Of a stretch of 64,000 nt of DNA, positions 11,885 to 24,627 are shown in pieces. Both the position numbers and the translations under genes were made by a program. Position 1 is the stretch's first letter. The number at the start of each line of letters is the position of its first letter. The DNA is from Rotaria sordida (Eukaryota > Rotifera > Eurotatoria > Philodinida > Philodinidae): contig CAJNOL010000251.1 in NCBI GenBank assembly GCA_905250125.1, forward strand, positions 121,522-185,521, written 5' to 3'. The notes under the pieces were generated by a model. It was not told the DNA's origin. It saw only the letters and a program-made list of their open reading frames with translations, and did no database searches.

Positions 11885-12125
11885 GAAAAAAGGCCCTATT
11901 GAGTATTTCAAAAATCTTTTGTTTTAAAATATTTCTGATCTTTGAAAAAAAAAAATTTCAATCAAATTCTTTCATGAATTTTTGTATTAGACACTTAGCT
12001 CTTCCTAAGAAAAAAAAAATGATGAAGTCTCCACGACACTCCATCATAGCGCTATATCAAAAACGAAATTATTACAGAACTTTTGTATCATCCATTATTC
12101 AATACACTTTTCTCTCTAGGTTTGA
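11885..12125 (+). repeat. Dispersed repeat R3, copy 2
   Basis: Same orientation as copy 1 at 185-445, with the shared AAGTCTCCACGACA and TATATCAAAAACGAAATTA-type blocks. In copy 1 an R1 element follows directly; here it does not, so R3 and R1 are separate units. Confidence 0.6.
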
Positions 12126-14134
12126 TTATAGGATATAGGTGAAAACAAGAACCACATACACAACACCCTCAAGTTGTATCTGCTATATAAAATATTTTAT
12201 GCATGACTGTATAATGCAACTTTTATTTTACTATTTCTTGTCTTGAACTTTTAATTGAAATTTTGTAATACTAACGCATATGTTCAGAAATCAAAGATAA
12301 TATTGTAATTATAAAAATCTCAGTTTTGGAAATAATAATTAAGAAAAACAGATATATCAGTAAAAAAAAAACTAATGAATTTGTAAATAGATATTATAGT
12401 AGTAAAATTTGTATAAGCCCGGGAGTCAAAGAAAAAAATCGTTCAACCCATGAAACGGGCCGTGTTCAGTCTCAAATTAGTCGGGTCAAAAAAATCAGCG
12501 ACCAACTGTTACGTCCTTATTTTACGTTGATGTGTACAGGGTTATTTTTAAGATGTTATTTAAGTTTTTTTTTTTTGTCAGCTATATTTTTGTCGAATCA
12601 AAAAACAACAATCTTCTCTCTCTTTCTACTCGAATTATTCCAACCTATATATATATAATCACGCATTACTAACTGCGCAATAAATTTCAGTTCAAAGTCA
12701 GGAAAAACATTTTCTTGACTTTTGCGAGAAAAGAAAAAAAGAATAACAGCAGAGATTGAAGGAAACGAACAAGCATTGTTAGATCAAAGAAACAAACGAA
12801 TACACTAAGTGAAATATCTAACAGAACAAAAGAAAGGGGGAACGAACATATATGGATAATACATATAACATTTTTTTTCTTATAGCACATTTAACATAAG
12901 TGCCATAACACCAACATCTCTACTATAGAATCAATGTATATTATGAACTACTTCCCATATAAATAAACATTTTCTTTCTTATAATCTATATGAAATGTAT
13001 ATTACAGTGGTTTGTATTTTCCCATTATATATTCATTATCGAAAAATAAAAAACAAATTATAATAGTCTAAAGTAAGAAATAAAAAAGGAGAAATTTAAT
13101 TGAAGTGTACTGTAATAAACAGAACAAGATATTATCAATGACTTTGCTTATCGCATATAAAGAATCATTTAATTTTAATTTTGTTGGCTTCATTAAGCTT
13201 AACAACTATTTATTAAGCATGTTACAGTTCAATAGGTCATCATCTGTCGATCTCAACTTTTTGTTTTTGTTATTTGAGTACAGAAAAATTTGCATATATA
13301 TAATTCAATTTGATCCTAATTATTTTTATTTCCTATAATTGTATATGATACATCTATAGTTGTGCATTACTTTCTGTTACTAATGAAATGAAATATCTGA
13401 TATTGTTTATTCAGATGAAACAAGATAATAATTTAATCATCTTAGATATGATTTTACAAGAAATAACACCAAGAACTAGGTCAAACACAAAGATGATGCT
13501 CAAAACGAGGTTTTTTTTCTTAATGAAACAATAAAAGAAATTGTAAATTTAAACAGTCTTTAGGATTATTCTCTAGAATAAACATCAGTTATTTTCCAGT
13601 AAGAAAAAATTTTCCTTTTCATTTTTATTTTATAATAATAAATGACATGATATGCATGCAACTTTTTTTCTTCTATTAGTTTATATTATTTCTATTTGTC
13701 AAATTATTTCTTTTCTTTTTTTTTTTTTTGTATAAATAATTTTCTTAGCAAAAATGAATATAGTTGAATAAAAAACAAAAAATATTTGTAATTATAACTA
13801 TTCAAAATTTCTATTTTTGTATTCATTATATATTTTTACTCAATAGAACATACAATTCTAATAAATATGTGCTATTCATTTATAGATGTATGCGTTCGAG
13901 CGTATAGAATTTGTCTCCTTTAAAAAAAACTAAGCTTTTTACGTAAAAAAAAAAAAAATTTTATATATCTGATTATCTGCTACAGTTGACATGTATCAAA
14001 AAATGTTGATGACACACTATTTTTAACCAACTCCTGTAGTGTCATTATTTATTATATTTCAAAAGAAATCTACACGAGACACTTCTATCCGTTTTCTTAA
14101 TTTCAATACGTCGCAATTATATATATATAAACAA

Positions 14135-14187
14135 CAAAAAAAAAGAGAAGAAGAAAAGAAAAAAAAAGAAAGAAAGAAAGAAAGATA
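14135..14187 (+). repeat. Purine-rich simple repeat
   Basis: A run of A-rich AGAAG and AAAG units ends in five AAAG repeats. It is low-complexity DNA about 360 bp upstream of the ATG at 14545. Confidence 0.8.
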
Positions 14188-14544
14188 ACCAGAATAAACT
14201 TCGTGGGAAGATGACTGTTTCTTAATGCAATTCTAAGTTTTAAACGAGGCCATGAAGTATGTTGTATGTTAAGGAAATGTCATTCTCTTTTCTTTTCTCA
14301 TCACTAAGATTTCTTCATTATTCTGTCGCATCGTCGACGCTTTTGAAAATATTATAGAAAGTTGAGCTTTTACCTATGCGTAAATGGGGTGCCGTCAAAA
14401 TATATATTAGACATAGTACGACATCCACAACATTGAACTGACAACATTTATATTATTGTAAAAGACAACAACGACGAAGAAGAAGAAGAAGAAGACAAAA
14501 AAAAAATTTTTAAAACAACTTTGAGAATTATTATTATTACGGCT

Positions 14545-15474
14545 ATGGCATTACGAACAACTGTTAATCGACAAGATCATAAGCATAATAAAAATTATCA
14601 AAATCATATACATGAATATGATGAAGAAATTGATGAAACAGAAGATAATCTTATTGAAAATTATCTTTATCTTACAAAACATTGTGGTGTTTTACGTCAT
14701 TCACCAACAACAAGTATTTTAGATACAATACAACAACAACAACAACAACATCAACAAACAAATCATTCGATTTTTTCACGACAATATTCATGGACAACAA
14801 AAAATCATCATATGGATTATGAACGTTCATTTCATTTACCGAAATCTTGTTCATCATTGAATGATTTTAATAATAATTATCATTCAGAAGATTATTCAAT
14901 AGTGAGTCGTATACCACCAACAATTTATTATAATAATAAAGATGATGATTATGATGATGGATCATTTTCTTTAGTAAAACTTTTTGCACGTATGAAAACA
15001 CGTTTTAAACATGATCGACGTTATAAACCAAAATCTAATCATGAAATACTTCATGAAGAAGATTCACATGAATGGTTTGAACTAACCAAAAATATTCGTA
15101 ATGTTTTAACAAAAGCTCTTTTACCCGATGGCGGTTACGATGCTTTAGTACGTCGAAAAAGTACAAATCATAATCGTCGACATTCACAGAAAAAAGCTCA
15201 TGATTGTAATCCTGTTTTATCGAAAGACATTGAAGATGATGAAGATAAAATTAATATTGATATTGATGATGAATTAAATACTGAAGGCAATGAAGAATTC
15301 GATCAAATAATATGGAATAAATTTTTAACATGTTCACGTGGATTTAATTATAGACGATGTGGTGTTTGTAAAACTATAGATCGACAACAATGTCAAGGAC
15401 AATTAGTTTATATTTATGGTGTTGCTAATAATATTTTAATTGATGAAAATTTGAAAGCTTCGGGATTGGGTTAG
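14545..15474 (+). CDS. Unknown acidic, His/Asn/Gln-rich protein
   Basis: A single uninterrupted frame gives 309 aa from the first ATG (MALRTTVNRQDHKH). The upstream in-frame extension has no ATG. I do not recognise the family. The N-terminal half is low complexity: an acidic run (EYDEEIDETEDN) and a short poly-Gln tract near residue 60. The middle has a basic, more ordered stretch (SLVKLFARMKTRFKHDRRYK), then EWFELTKNIRNVLTKALL and PDGGYDALVRRKS. A second acidic stretch (DIEDDEDKINIDIDDE) precedes a Cys-containing end, with RRCGVCKTIDRQQC followed by QLVYIYGVANNI. There is no signal peptide or membrane segment. AATAAA occurs about 85 bp after the stop. The ordered blocks suggest a real intracellular protein, perhaps regulatory. 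Confidence 0.75.
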   Translation: MALRTTVNRQDHKHNKNYQNHIHEYDEEIDETEDNLIENYLYLTKHCGVLRHSPTTSILDTIQQQQQQHQQTNHSIFSRQYSWTTKNHHMDYERSFHLPKSCSSLNDFNNNYHSEDYSIVSRIPPTIYYNNKDDDYDDGSFSLVKLFARMKTRFKHDRRYKPKSNHEILHEEDSHEWFELTKNIRNVLTKALLPDGGYDALVRRKSTNHNRRHSQKKAHDCNPVLSKDIEDDEDKINIDIDDELNTEGNEEFDQIIWNKFLTCSRGFNYRRCGVCKTIDRQQCQGQLVYIYGVANNILIDENLKASGLG

Positions 15475-18400
15475 ATTGCTATTTCTTTTTTTTTTTTTTT
15501 TTTTGTTTCTTCGTGTATTTTTTTTTATTGTGCAAAAAAAAAGAATTTTAAATATATATTTTAATAAATGACTCATTTTCAAATATGTAATATATGAATT
15601 TATAGTTTAACTAAGAACAATTCATATCAAATTATTTGTAATCAAATGTTTCTAATAATTCAAACAATAATTGAGAAACATAGAAAAATTGATTAAATAT
15701 ATGATAATGTTAGACATAGGAAAATATGATTAAGAATCTAATTATATTATTAAAAATAACAGAAAATATCCCTAAAGAATAACATTGAATATTCTTTATC
15801 TTTTATAAGTAATTATATATATATATATCTCAAGCCTAGAAGCATTTAATAAAATAAGTACGCATTAGATAATTCTACTTTCCTTTAAACGTTCACATTC
15901 TAATTCATAATATAAACAAAACCAAGGTTATTTTTAAGTTTCTAATTATATTACAGACTATTTACTAATAGACCTTTTTTTCCTGTAAATTACATTCTAG
16001 GGAGAAATTAATTTTCTTAAATGACATGGTCATTTAACTCTGTTCCATACAGAACACAATCCATATGTGATATTTCAAAAATTTTTTTTTCACACAGTTT
16101 GATGCTTCATTTAATAAATATAAATTATGCTAAAAATATATTTGTGCAGTTTGTTACTTTGACCGTTTTATAAAATAAATAGAGCATGTTCCTATAGATT
16201 CCGATTGAATAAAATTTATATTCTGTTTAAGACAAATATATTGTCTAATGAAACTAATATAAATGAAGATATTTTTAATATCATTTTAAATTAGTTTCAT
16301 TAAATCATTAATGATAAAAAAAAAAAATTCCAGGTAAAATTCAATGTCATCGACATTAGTATACGCTTTTCTAACTTAGACATGTATATAAAAATCTGTA
16401 TGTATTTTTAGTCAATTTTTCTAGTTTATACAACGACAAAAAAAACAAAAGGTTGAAAAAAACATACTACTATAAAATTTTGATTAGCATGATATTCTCA
16501 TAGTAATCGGAGTGTTATTTTAAATATTAATCACAATAATTTTCTTACATATGTACAATTTTTTAAAGAATTATTTACAAGAATAAAAAAGCTCGTTTTG
16601 AACGATAAAATATCGAAAGAAAAAAACGATTATCAGATGAAAATTTTCTTTTGATCTATAAATGTTTTTAAATATTAATCTTTTGATTATGTTTTTTTTT
16701 GTTCTGTTGTTCTAGAACAAGAACATTTCTATCCTATTTCAATTAATCTTATTAAAAGCCAATTATTCTAGAATTTTCCTTACACAAAAATTAAAAAAAA
16801 AAATCAAGCAGGCTTAGTTTCATCAGTTAGGTAATTGGGTACTTACATTGAGATTTCAAAAAAGATTCATATATGCGTTTTAGAAAAAAAGATGAGGATT
16901 AAACAGGAAATCTATTACATAATTATTTATCACCAAATGAACGGCAAGAATAAATAGTAAAAATTTCGATACCAGAACAAGTACTTTGGAAAGCATCATG
17001 ATACGAGTATTAACTCTTATTTCAGCAGATCTAAAATATTTGCAAGAAGAAAAAGTAATCAAAAGCAAAACATCGTTTTTTTTGTGTCTTAAAAATAATT
17101 TTACAACAAACAAACAAAATTTTATCACCTTTTGTTCTCTCTATTGAGGACATATGGGTTAAATTGTGTTTTTCACACATATATATTAAGTTAACATACA
17201 TATGATAACAAAACAAACAGTGTGTTGAAATAAATAAAACAAGTAAATATACACAAATTTATTTTACAAACTTTTCCTTCTCTTCAAAAATAGTATAGAT
17301 CAAAGTTTTTTTATTAACGAAATTTTATCTGCTTTCATACAATTCACGAAAGAAACGATAACCATTATTTCCTACTAAAGAAAATTGATAGAACATGTTG
17401 AATCTATATACAATAAGTATAGTTATTTAGGTATATTTAGAATTAAATCTTATCATTAATTTTAATTTGATACAATTACTATTTATCTTTGCATAAGATC
17501 GATCTACTAAAATTTTTCATCATCGAATTGAATACATGTTAAAATGCACTTCTAATATTTTATTTGATTTTTTAGAATATTACTCGATAAAAAAAATTCG
17601 AATTATTTTAATCTATTTTGAAATCAATATTGGAAGAAAATCATGATTTTTTATAATGTTTGATCAATAGTTTTCAAGTTTGAAAAATCTGAATCAGTAA
17701 TCGATTTCTCGGTCAAGAGCTTTTGACGCATCGAGAAATCAAATATACAATTTCAAGAACCATTTACAGATTCGAATTTCTTGTCTCCGAAAACATTTGA
17801 TCGAACTTCATCATTTATTTTGGAAAATATTGATAAATTTAAAAATTCTTCGTTATATATCACTCAAACGAAAACAAAGAGTGATTTTGAGATATCTTCA
17901 GGGGAATTACCGAAGGAAAAGAGAGTTGATTCTAATCCTACAGAATCATCTTTTTTTTATTCACTAATTCATAAAAAAGTCTTCTGATCGATTTCTCAAT
18001 CCTGGCGACTTTCAGACACTGCTGCCACTTATTTCTTGTACTCAAATTTTACTAATTTCCTTTCATAATCGATTAAATTTCATTCAAAGTTAAAAATCTC
18101 TTGTTTCTCATTGTATTGAATAATAATTTGTCTTCAATAATCTTTAGTATCAGAAGACAGAAAACAAAAAAAATGAGTATCCATATTGTATAATGCTCAC
18201 TAGCGCACCCTTTCGTACCGTTAATGAAAAAGAAAAAAGAAAGAAACCTAAGTATTCACACGCATTGGACGAACAAGAATACAAGCGCTATTAAACAAAG
18301 AACACATACATATATACATAGGCATCATAAGACGAAGAAGAAAAACAGAAGTTCATCTTTTGTTTTTCTTCGTAATCGATCTTTTTTTTTGTGTTTTTTT

Positions 18401-18519
18401 TCGTCATCGATTAGTATACTTCATAATAATAACGTCGCAGTTTATTTAAGATTCGAGTAAGAATTAAAAAAATTATGAGAAATAAATAAATAAATAAATA
18501 GCTATTGTATTTAAAGATT
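15475..18519. other. 3-kb intergenic region
   Basis: AT-rich sequence with no clear gene. A 68-codon open stretch at 17781-17987 lacks an ATG and shows no motif. A pyrimidine/purine-rich zone at 18335-18415 and an AAAT microsatellite at 18481-18500 lie just upstream of cyclin A. Confidence 0.4.
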
Positions 18520-21500
18520 ATGAATTCGAATCGAAATGTACTGCGTCCAACACATAATCGACTTCCACTTAAAGATGTATCATCAGATAAAATATTAATT
18601 ACAAATAAAACAAAATTATGTACTAATACATCTTTACAACAACAAGAAAATGTTATTCCAATAACATCACGACAAATTCTTACTGCAACACGTTCAATAA
18701 AAAAATATCTTAAAGAAAATGATAATGATGATAATCGAATGCATATTTCACCAATGGTTACAACTATTCATAAAGCGAATATTGTTGTTTTATCAAAACA
18801 AACAATATTTGAAGAAAATAAAACTCGTGAACAACTTGAACAAGATTTATTCGTTTTGTAAGTCAATTTTTTTTTATGCATATATATTAGTGAGCAAAGA
18901 AAGCACTAGGATTCTGCTCGAAGCATTTCAAAACTTTTGTTTTATATTTTATGAATTTCAAGTAAGCTTCGGATAAAGCATAGAAAATTGATCATGGTCG
19001 ATATAAGTAATCCACGGAATCTATATTCTTAAGGAAAAAAATGCCATTTTTGGCAACATGTTCTAGGATCTGTTGAACTCCTAATCTTTTTCAATATCAT
19101 ATTACGAGGAAAATCCTCTAACTGATTATTCGCTTGACTATGTGCATTATGTAGACTCAAATGAGTTATGAATACTCTGAAAAGGGTTCGCGCTCTTAAC
19201 TTATTGCTGCAGAAATATTGGAATTTTTATAGTATTTTTTAAATGAATGTCATGGTTCCTCGGGAACATGAGAAAGACGGGTTTTCAACTTGGAAATTTG
19301 CATAGAGGCAGATCTTAAAGAGAATAAGTTTTTCTGAATATTTCAGATCTTATTGGTGTTCCTGTCCTAGGATACAAGTATAGTAATATCGTGTCTTTTA
19401 CATTGCTCATATAGATAGTCAGATTTGATGTTCTTATTTCAGGATAGAAACAATTCAAAAATGAATTTTCCTGATGTTTCTGAAGAGGTTACAGTATTCA
19501 TTTAAAAAAATACCATGAAAGAGTGCGGTATCTTCGTAGTAATAAGCTAAGGACATGAACTCTTTTCAGACTATGCATAATTTATTGTGGTCTATATAAT
19601 GCACATTCTCAAGCGATTTGTCAGTTAGAGAACTTCTCATAAGGATCATCGAATTTTATTTTCAATAAACAACTCTCCTATTTGATAGTAGTCATTACTG
19701 AAAATCAATTACTTGAAGAATTTGATTATTTTTTAATATCTAGGCCTGATTATCGTTTATCAATTTTTGAACATTTAAAATCAGTAGAACATATTTATGC
19801 TCCTAGTAAGTATTTCTTAAACATATATATATTTTCTCAAACTTTTTGTCAACTATTCAAAGAAGTTAACTTTATGGAATATCAATCAGATATAAATTCA
19901 GCAATGCGTACAATTCTTATCGATTGGCTTATTGAAGTAGCTGATGAATATAAATTAAATGATGAAACACTTTTTCTTTGTGTACAATATGTTGATCGAT
20001 TTTTATCAACAGTTAATGTAACACGATCAAAATTACAATTAGTTGGTTAGTATTCAAATGAAGAAGAAAAAAATATTTAATCAATTTTATTTTTTTTTTA
20101 TTATAATATAGGTACAACTTGTATGTATGTAGCATCGAAATATGAAGAAATGTATCCACCAGCATTAGATGAATTTTCATTTATTACGGATAATACATAT
20201 GAAACAAAACATATACTTCGTATGGAACAAATTATTATGAAAGTAAGTTTAGAATAATTAATGAATATTGTTTAAATACATTTGAGCGTCATGAGTAACT
20301 AACAAATGTATACTTATGAGGAAACATTCCCAAGTGTCTCACTTCGATTTCATTTGTTTATATATCATTCGATAGAGCATCTCAAGTAGGTAAAAGGGTT
20401 TCGGCCGACACCTTTTTTTTCAAGAGTTACGATCAATTTTCTGATTTTTCCAACGAAAACTAACATAAAAAGAAAAATTCATAATTCCATAAACTCATAG
20501 AGAGCCGCAATTTGTTTTGGTGGCAGTCTTAGAGATCCTCTATATACTCTTGAAGTTTCACAATTCCATCACTCTCTGTTCTAGAGTTATTGAACATTTC
20601 TATAAGTAGAGATGTGGGTGTGATTGTAGGGATCAGTGTTTCCTTTGTCTACACCCTCGCCCTTATAGAAATGTTCTATAGCTCGGAAAAAGAAAGTGAT
20701 AGAACTGTGAAACTTCCAGAGTATATACAGGACTCTGAAGATCACCACCAAAACAAATTTCAACTCTCTATGAGTTTCCTTGATGAAGTTATAAATTTTT
20801 CTTTTTATGCTAGTGTTCGCTGGGAAAAACAGCCGTTGGCCGGAACACTTTTAGCCTTTTTACCTACTCGAGGTTTCCTATTGAATGATATAGAAATGAA
20901 TCCTGAATTATTTTCTTTTGAGAAATTTGACATGATCTCTTGTTTTTTTTGTTACTGCTTAAGGAATAAACTAAATAATATACTTATAAAATAAAAGTTT
21001 GAAAATCGTACTGGTGACTATGAATGTAATATGTCGGATGTTGATTGATTCCGATTGTGAAAAATCTAATCCGCCCAGGACATTAATTAACGTCAGTACT
21101 AGAAATATATAAAATTAGTTTATAGATTTCAATGAGCTAAATAAAGACTAATCAAAAATATTTTTTAATAGATGCTTAATTTTTCTCTTTCTGGACCAAC
21201 TTGTTATACATTTATACAATATTATTTAACATATTTTAAACCAACAATATCAACTGACGATAATGATAATGAATATAAATGTTTAATTATGTTAACAAAT
21301 TATTTATGTACATTATCACTTTTACAAGATCGTCCATTTTCATCGTACCGTTCATCGATGATAGCAGCTAGTTGTCTTTTATATGCTAATCGACTTTTAA
21401 ATAATGATGTAATTTGGACAAATCGTCATATACAAATAACATCATATAATCAATATGATTTAAATGAATGTATATTAGCTATAGATGAACTTTTTAGAAA

Positions 21501-21708
21501 AACATTTCATCAAGATGAAACAACATTAAGTTTACTTCGACGTTATTTAAAAAATAAAAAAGAAAATGAAATATATCAACGTCGAGTTAAAGAAATAATT
21601 CATGAATCATTATCAAAAATAGATAATGAAGATGAAAATGATGAATTAATTGATTTAACATTTGATGATATTAATGAAGAAAATATGAGTATGGAACATT
21701 ATCGATAA
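18520..21708 (+). CDS. Cyclin A
   Basis: Five exons (18520-18857, 19744-19805, 19863-20045, 20112-20242, 21172-21708) join in frame to 416 aa. The N-terminus has a destruction box matching RxxLxxxxN (RNVLRPTHN, residues 5-13), which marks A/B-type cyclins for APC/C degradation. The cyclin box begins [20 protein letters not shown], then [18 protein letters not shown] (the MRAIL helix that contacts CDK), [13 protein letters not shown] and [18 protein letters not shown]. The second cyclin fold starts [24 protein letters not shown] and the wording of the first fold favour cyclin A over B. The protein drives CDK1/2 in S phase and mitosis. Introns 1 and 4 are enlarged by palindromic elements; introns 2 and 3 are about 57 and 66 bp. 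An acidic tail (about 30 residues) extends beyond the second fold. Confidence 0.95.
19103..19643. mobile_element. Palindromic non-autonomous element, family A copy 2 (cyclin A intron 1)
   Basis: Inverted repeats of about 190-200 bp. The left arm (ATTACGAGGAAAATCCTCTA ... TGTGCATTATGTAGACTC ... CTCTTAACTTATTGCTGC) matches the reverse complement of the right arm (CTTATGAGAAGTTCTCTA ... TGTGCATTATATAGACCA ... CCTTAGCTTATTACTACG). It is related to 2999-3390. No coding capacity. Confidence 0.8.
20347..20925. mobile_element. Palindromic non-autonomous element, family B (cyclin A intron 4)
   Basis: Nearly the whole element is an imperfect palindrome. Left arm CTCAAGTAGGTAAAAGGGTT ... CTCATAGAGAGCCGCAATTT ... 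ACATTTCTATAAG. Right arm, reverse-complemented, CTCGAGTAGGTAAAAAGGCT ... CTCATAGAGAGTTGAAATTT ... ACATTTCTATAAG. The centre (20609-20660) is a telomere-like GTGGGTGTG / CTACACCCTCGCCC hairpin. A 134-codon open frame inside it is a by-product of the palindrome, not a gene. Confidence 0.85.
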
Positions 21709-24627
21709 TTTTTGTTTAATCCTTAATTATCATCGCACTTTCTTCTTTTGTTTATTTATTTTCTTCAATAATTTTCTTTCATTCGAATCTCATTATTTTT
21801 TACTCAGGAAGTATCTATCTATCATTATATTTCTCATTTGACATAATGACTTATTATTTCGTTTTTCTTTTTTTTTTTTTTGCTCTTCTATGTTTCCATG
21901 TTATATTCTATCTCTCTGTGGTTTGTGTATGTGTTTGTGTCTTAAGTGAAATGTCTCTGTAGAACTTAAAAAAAAAAAACTTTCTTTTGTTCCTGTTTTT
22001 TTTTTGCAGAAAAAAAATTGAAAACTATTTCTATAGAATTATGCGTCGTTGCTCGCTCTCTGTTTCTTCATACATTTACACATTATTCCATTTTGTTATT
22101 TCTTTTTTTCGTTTGTTTGTGAACTGAAAGATATATCTTGTCATCTTTTTTTTTTGTTGTTGTTTCCATGTGTGAATGTTGATTTGAAAAAAAAAAAACA
22201 AAATAGATAATTTCAATGAGAGCATGCAATAGTAGTAATTATTATTATTATTCTATACGCAGATGTTGGAGATGGAGTAGTTCTGTGCACTGAATTCTAT
22301 TGTCACGAAACTCAGATCAGAGAGAGAGAGAGAGATACATGAAAGCATCTAAAAACCTATTCCGTTATGAAAGTGAATTGCTACATATTGAGATTAAGTC
22401 AATTATTAATTAATAAGAGAAAATAATGCAATTTATTTTAACTGTCAACTGATAGTGGACGACATGATTAAACAATATAATGATAAATATATCAAGCTGG
22501 CGAGATCCCGTGCATACTGCATGGTTGTTTTTTCCCCTTAACGTTTGACCTCTCCGCTTTAACCTGTGGTTCAGTGACACACAGAGACACTCGACATTAT
22601 GTATATAGAAGATAGCGCTATAGCCTCATAGCCTTTTCTTTATCTCTCTCTTAACCTTACTCTCTGTAGTTTCATTCAATCTTTGACCGTTAACCTGGAA
22701 ACAGACAGACAGACACTGACCATTATGTATATAGATGTTAATAAACTCACATTTTCAACTAAAGGAAAAATTAACCTATAATAACATCATAATTGAATAG
22801 TAATCAAGATATAGATATTCATGTTTATATGGGTTATTATAATATGGCAGAACATAGAACTTGAGTCATTGATTATTTAGTTTATTTGGTATTGGAAAGA
22901 GTTGTATTATTTTTCATGATTTAAATAGTTACACGATATCTTTAGATTCATTTTAATACAAAATTTATTCCTATTAGATTATGATGTTATTCTAGGTTAA
23001 TGTTTATTTTAGTTAATGATGTGAAATTATTATCATTTCATTTATTTATTATTATATAGATTAATTTTATCGTTTACCATCAGTTAATAGTCTTTTTTTT
23101 TCGTTAAAAATTTCGGTTTTATGAAACACAATCTAAAAGGAGTGTTGAAGTTTAAAGATAGAAATTTGCACCTATTCCTTCCTTCCACTCCACACAGAGC
23201 ATGACAAACACTCTGGCAATCCATCACAGATCGTGGCAGACGCCTTAGCAATGTCGCCTATGTACGTCACAGATCGTATTTCAATACCACCTCATTATAA
23301 TATATGAGTGTGGGTGTGAGTGTGATCTTCTCGTCTCTCACGACCCGCACCGACACCCCACGCCCACATATCATTCAATAATCTGATCCGTGGCATTTAC
23401 TCATCATACATGCTGGTCATTTTTGACAATAGCTTCGAAATTAATCGTATTGCACAGTATTGACAATGATTCGATTATAAGCATACAATTTTCAAAGTAT
23501 TGATTGGTAATCTAATTTGATACTTGTTCCGTAAATTAATCAAGCGAGAAGAACCATAGCAAACTGAAAACTCTTCTTTAATGTTACAGATAAGACTTGA
23601 TGGTTACTCTATATCCATTAATTATCTTCACATGTCTTGTTATTGATCAAAAAGCAAATATAGTATATCTACATCCTTTCACATAGATATAATTATTGAT
23701 AGAAGAGAATGTAAAAATCATATGAAGATGACAAACAGAAAAGTATACTAAGATAAATGTGTTCAGAACATAGAATGATAAGATATCTTGAAATAAAACT
23801 CACATATATTCAGTGTATCATTCAATAATGACTATTCTTATAGAGAATCGACTTTGATCATCGCTAGGATTTGAATATATATGTATGTGTATCCATAGCC
23901 GATAGTTTCTTCCATTTGATTCCTTTAATAAGTGCCTGATATTTCGGTTTCTTTATCACGCAAACATTGTTGTACTACTAAAGTTTTTATTTGCCTGATA
24001 ATTACGAATCAATTAGAAATTTGTGCGTATAATCAAACATTCAATTTATTTGCATCGAGTATTCGTCTTGACTAAAACAAGCAAATAAAAGACGATGGTC
24101 AAATTTGATAAGATATTTTCAAAATACTCTTTGAGAAGAAACATCTCGATAATCAACTTTTTTTTTTTATGCATGTTGTTCACTTTCTAATAGAATTCAT
24201 AACTTACTTAGTCTTAATTAAGTTCTCTTACTCGCGAATTTCAATAGATTTAAGAAGAAAGTTCTCTTCATATTCATTTCTTCTACACAGCATCAATTTA
24301 CATTGTTGAATTATAAAAATATTAATCGGTCAGATCTTCACTAAACTTTATAATTATTCTTATACAATAATTTCATTGTTATGAGTCATTATTAACTAAG
24401 TTAAATGCCATACCAAACAAAACAAGATTATTTTTTGCTTTACAAAATACACACGCATGCATAGCAAACAAAAGAAGAATTTACTAAAACTAGGATAATA
24501 AAAAAAAAAAAAAAACAAAAAAACTTTTGTTTGTATAAATAAAAACAAAAAAAAAAAACGCAAGATTTTCAAATTGCACCGAAATTGCTAATAATCAAAA
24601 AAGAAAAAACAAAACAAAAGAATATTT
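21709..24627. other. 2.9-kb region between the 3' ends of cyclin A and talin
   Basis: Convergent 3' flanks. Contents are homopolymer-rich DNA, a (GA)n microsatellite (22316-22335), two related blocks carrying ATTATGTATATAGA (about 22540-22610 and 22680-22740) and the telomere-like hairpin at 23303-23371. The 23250-23300 segment resembles part of R1. No gene is supported. Confidence 0.45.
23303..23371. repeat. Telomere-like TGTGGG hairpin H2
   Basis: The G-rich arm GAGTGTGGGTGTGAGTGTG faces a C-rich arm (CGACCCGCACC, then CCCCACGCCCACA) across a pyrimidine-rich loop. The stem is imperfect and built on TGTGGG/TGTGAG units, similar to the bdelloid telomeric hexamer TGTGGG (established knowledge). 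Confidence 0.65.

Larger units (their letters stand above)
11498..14544. other. 3-kb intergenic region
   Basis: It contains an R3 copy at 11885-12125. A locally GC-richer patch (about 12415-12545, starting GCCCGGGAGTC) lies in a 110-codon open frame without a supporting ATG or known motif; I do not call it a gene. A purine tract sits at 14135-14187. 14188-14544 is the probable promoter/5' UTR of the next gene. Confidence 0.45.

Noticed and set aside
12326-12658. 110-codon plus-strand frame with a GC-richer middle
   Set aside because: No in-frame ATG at its start, no splice-consistent partners and no motif; left unassigned.
17781-17987. 68-codon frame (TFDRTSSFILENIDKF region)
   Set aside because: Starts at TTG, no ATG, no neighbouring exons and no recognisable domain. 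It might be a decayed exon, but I cannot support it.
20590-20994. 134-codon open frame on the plus strand
   Set aside because: It lies wholly inside the palindromic element in cyclin A intron 4; its sequence is one arm plus the centre of the inverted repeat.
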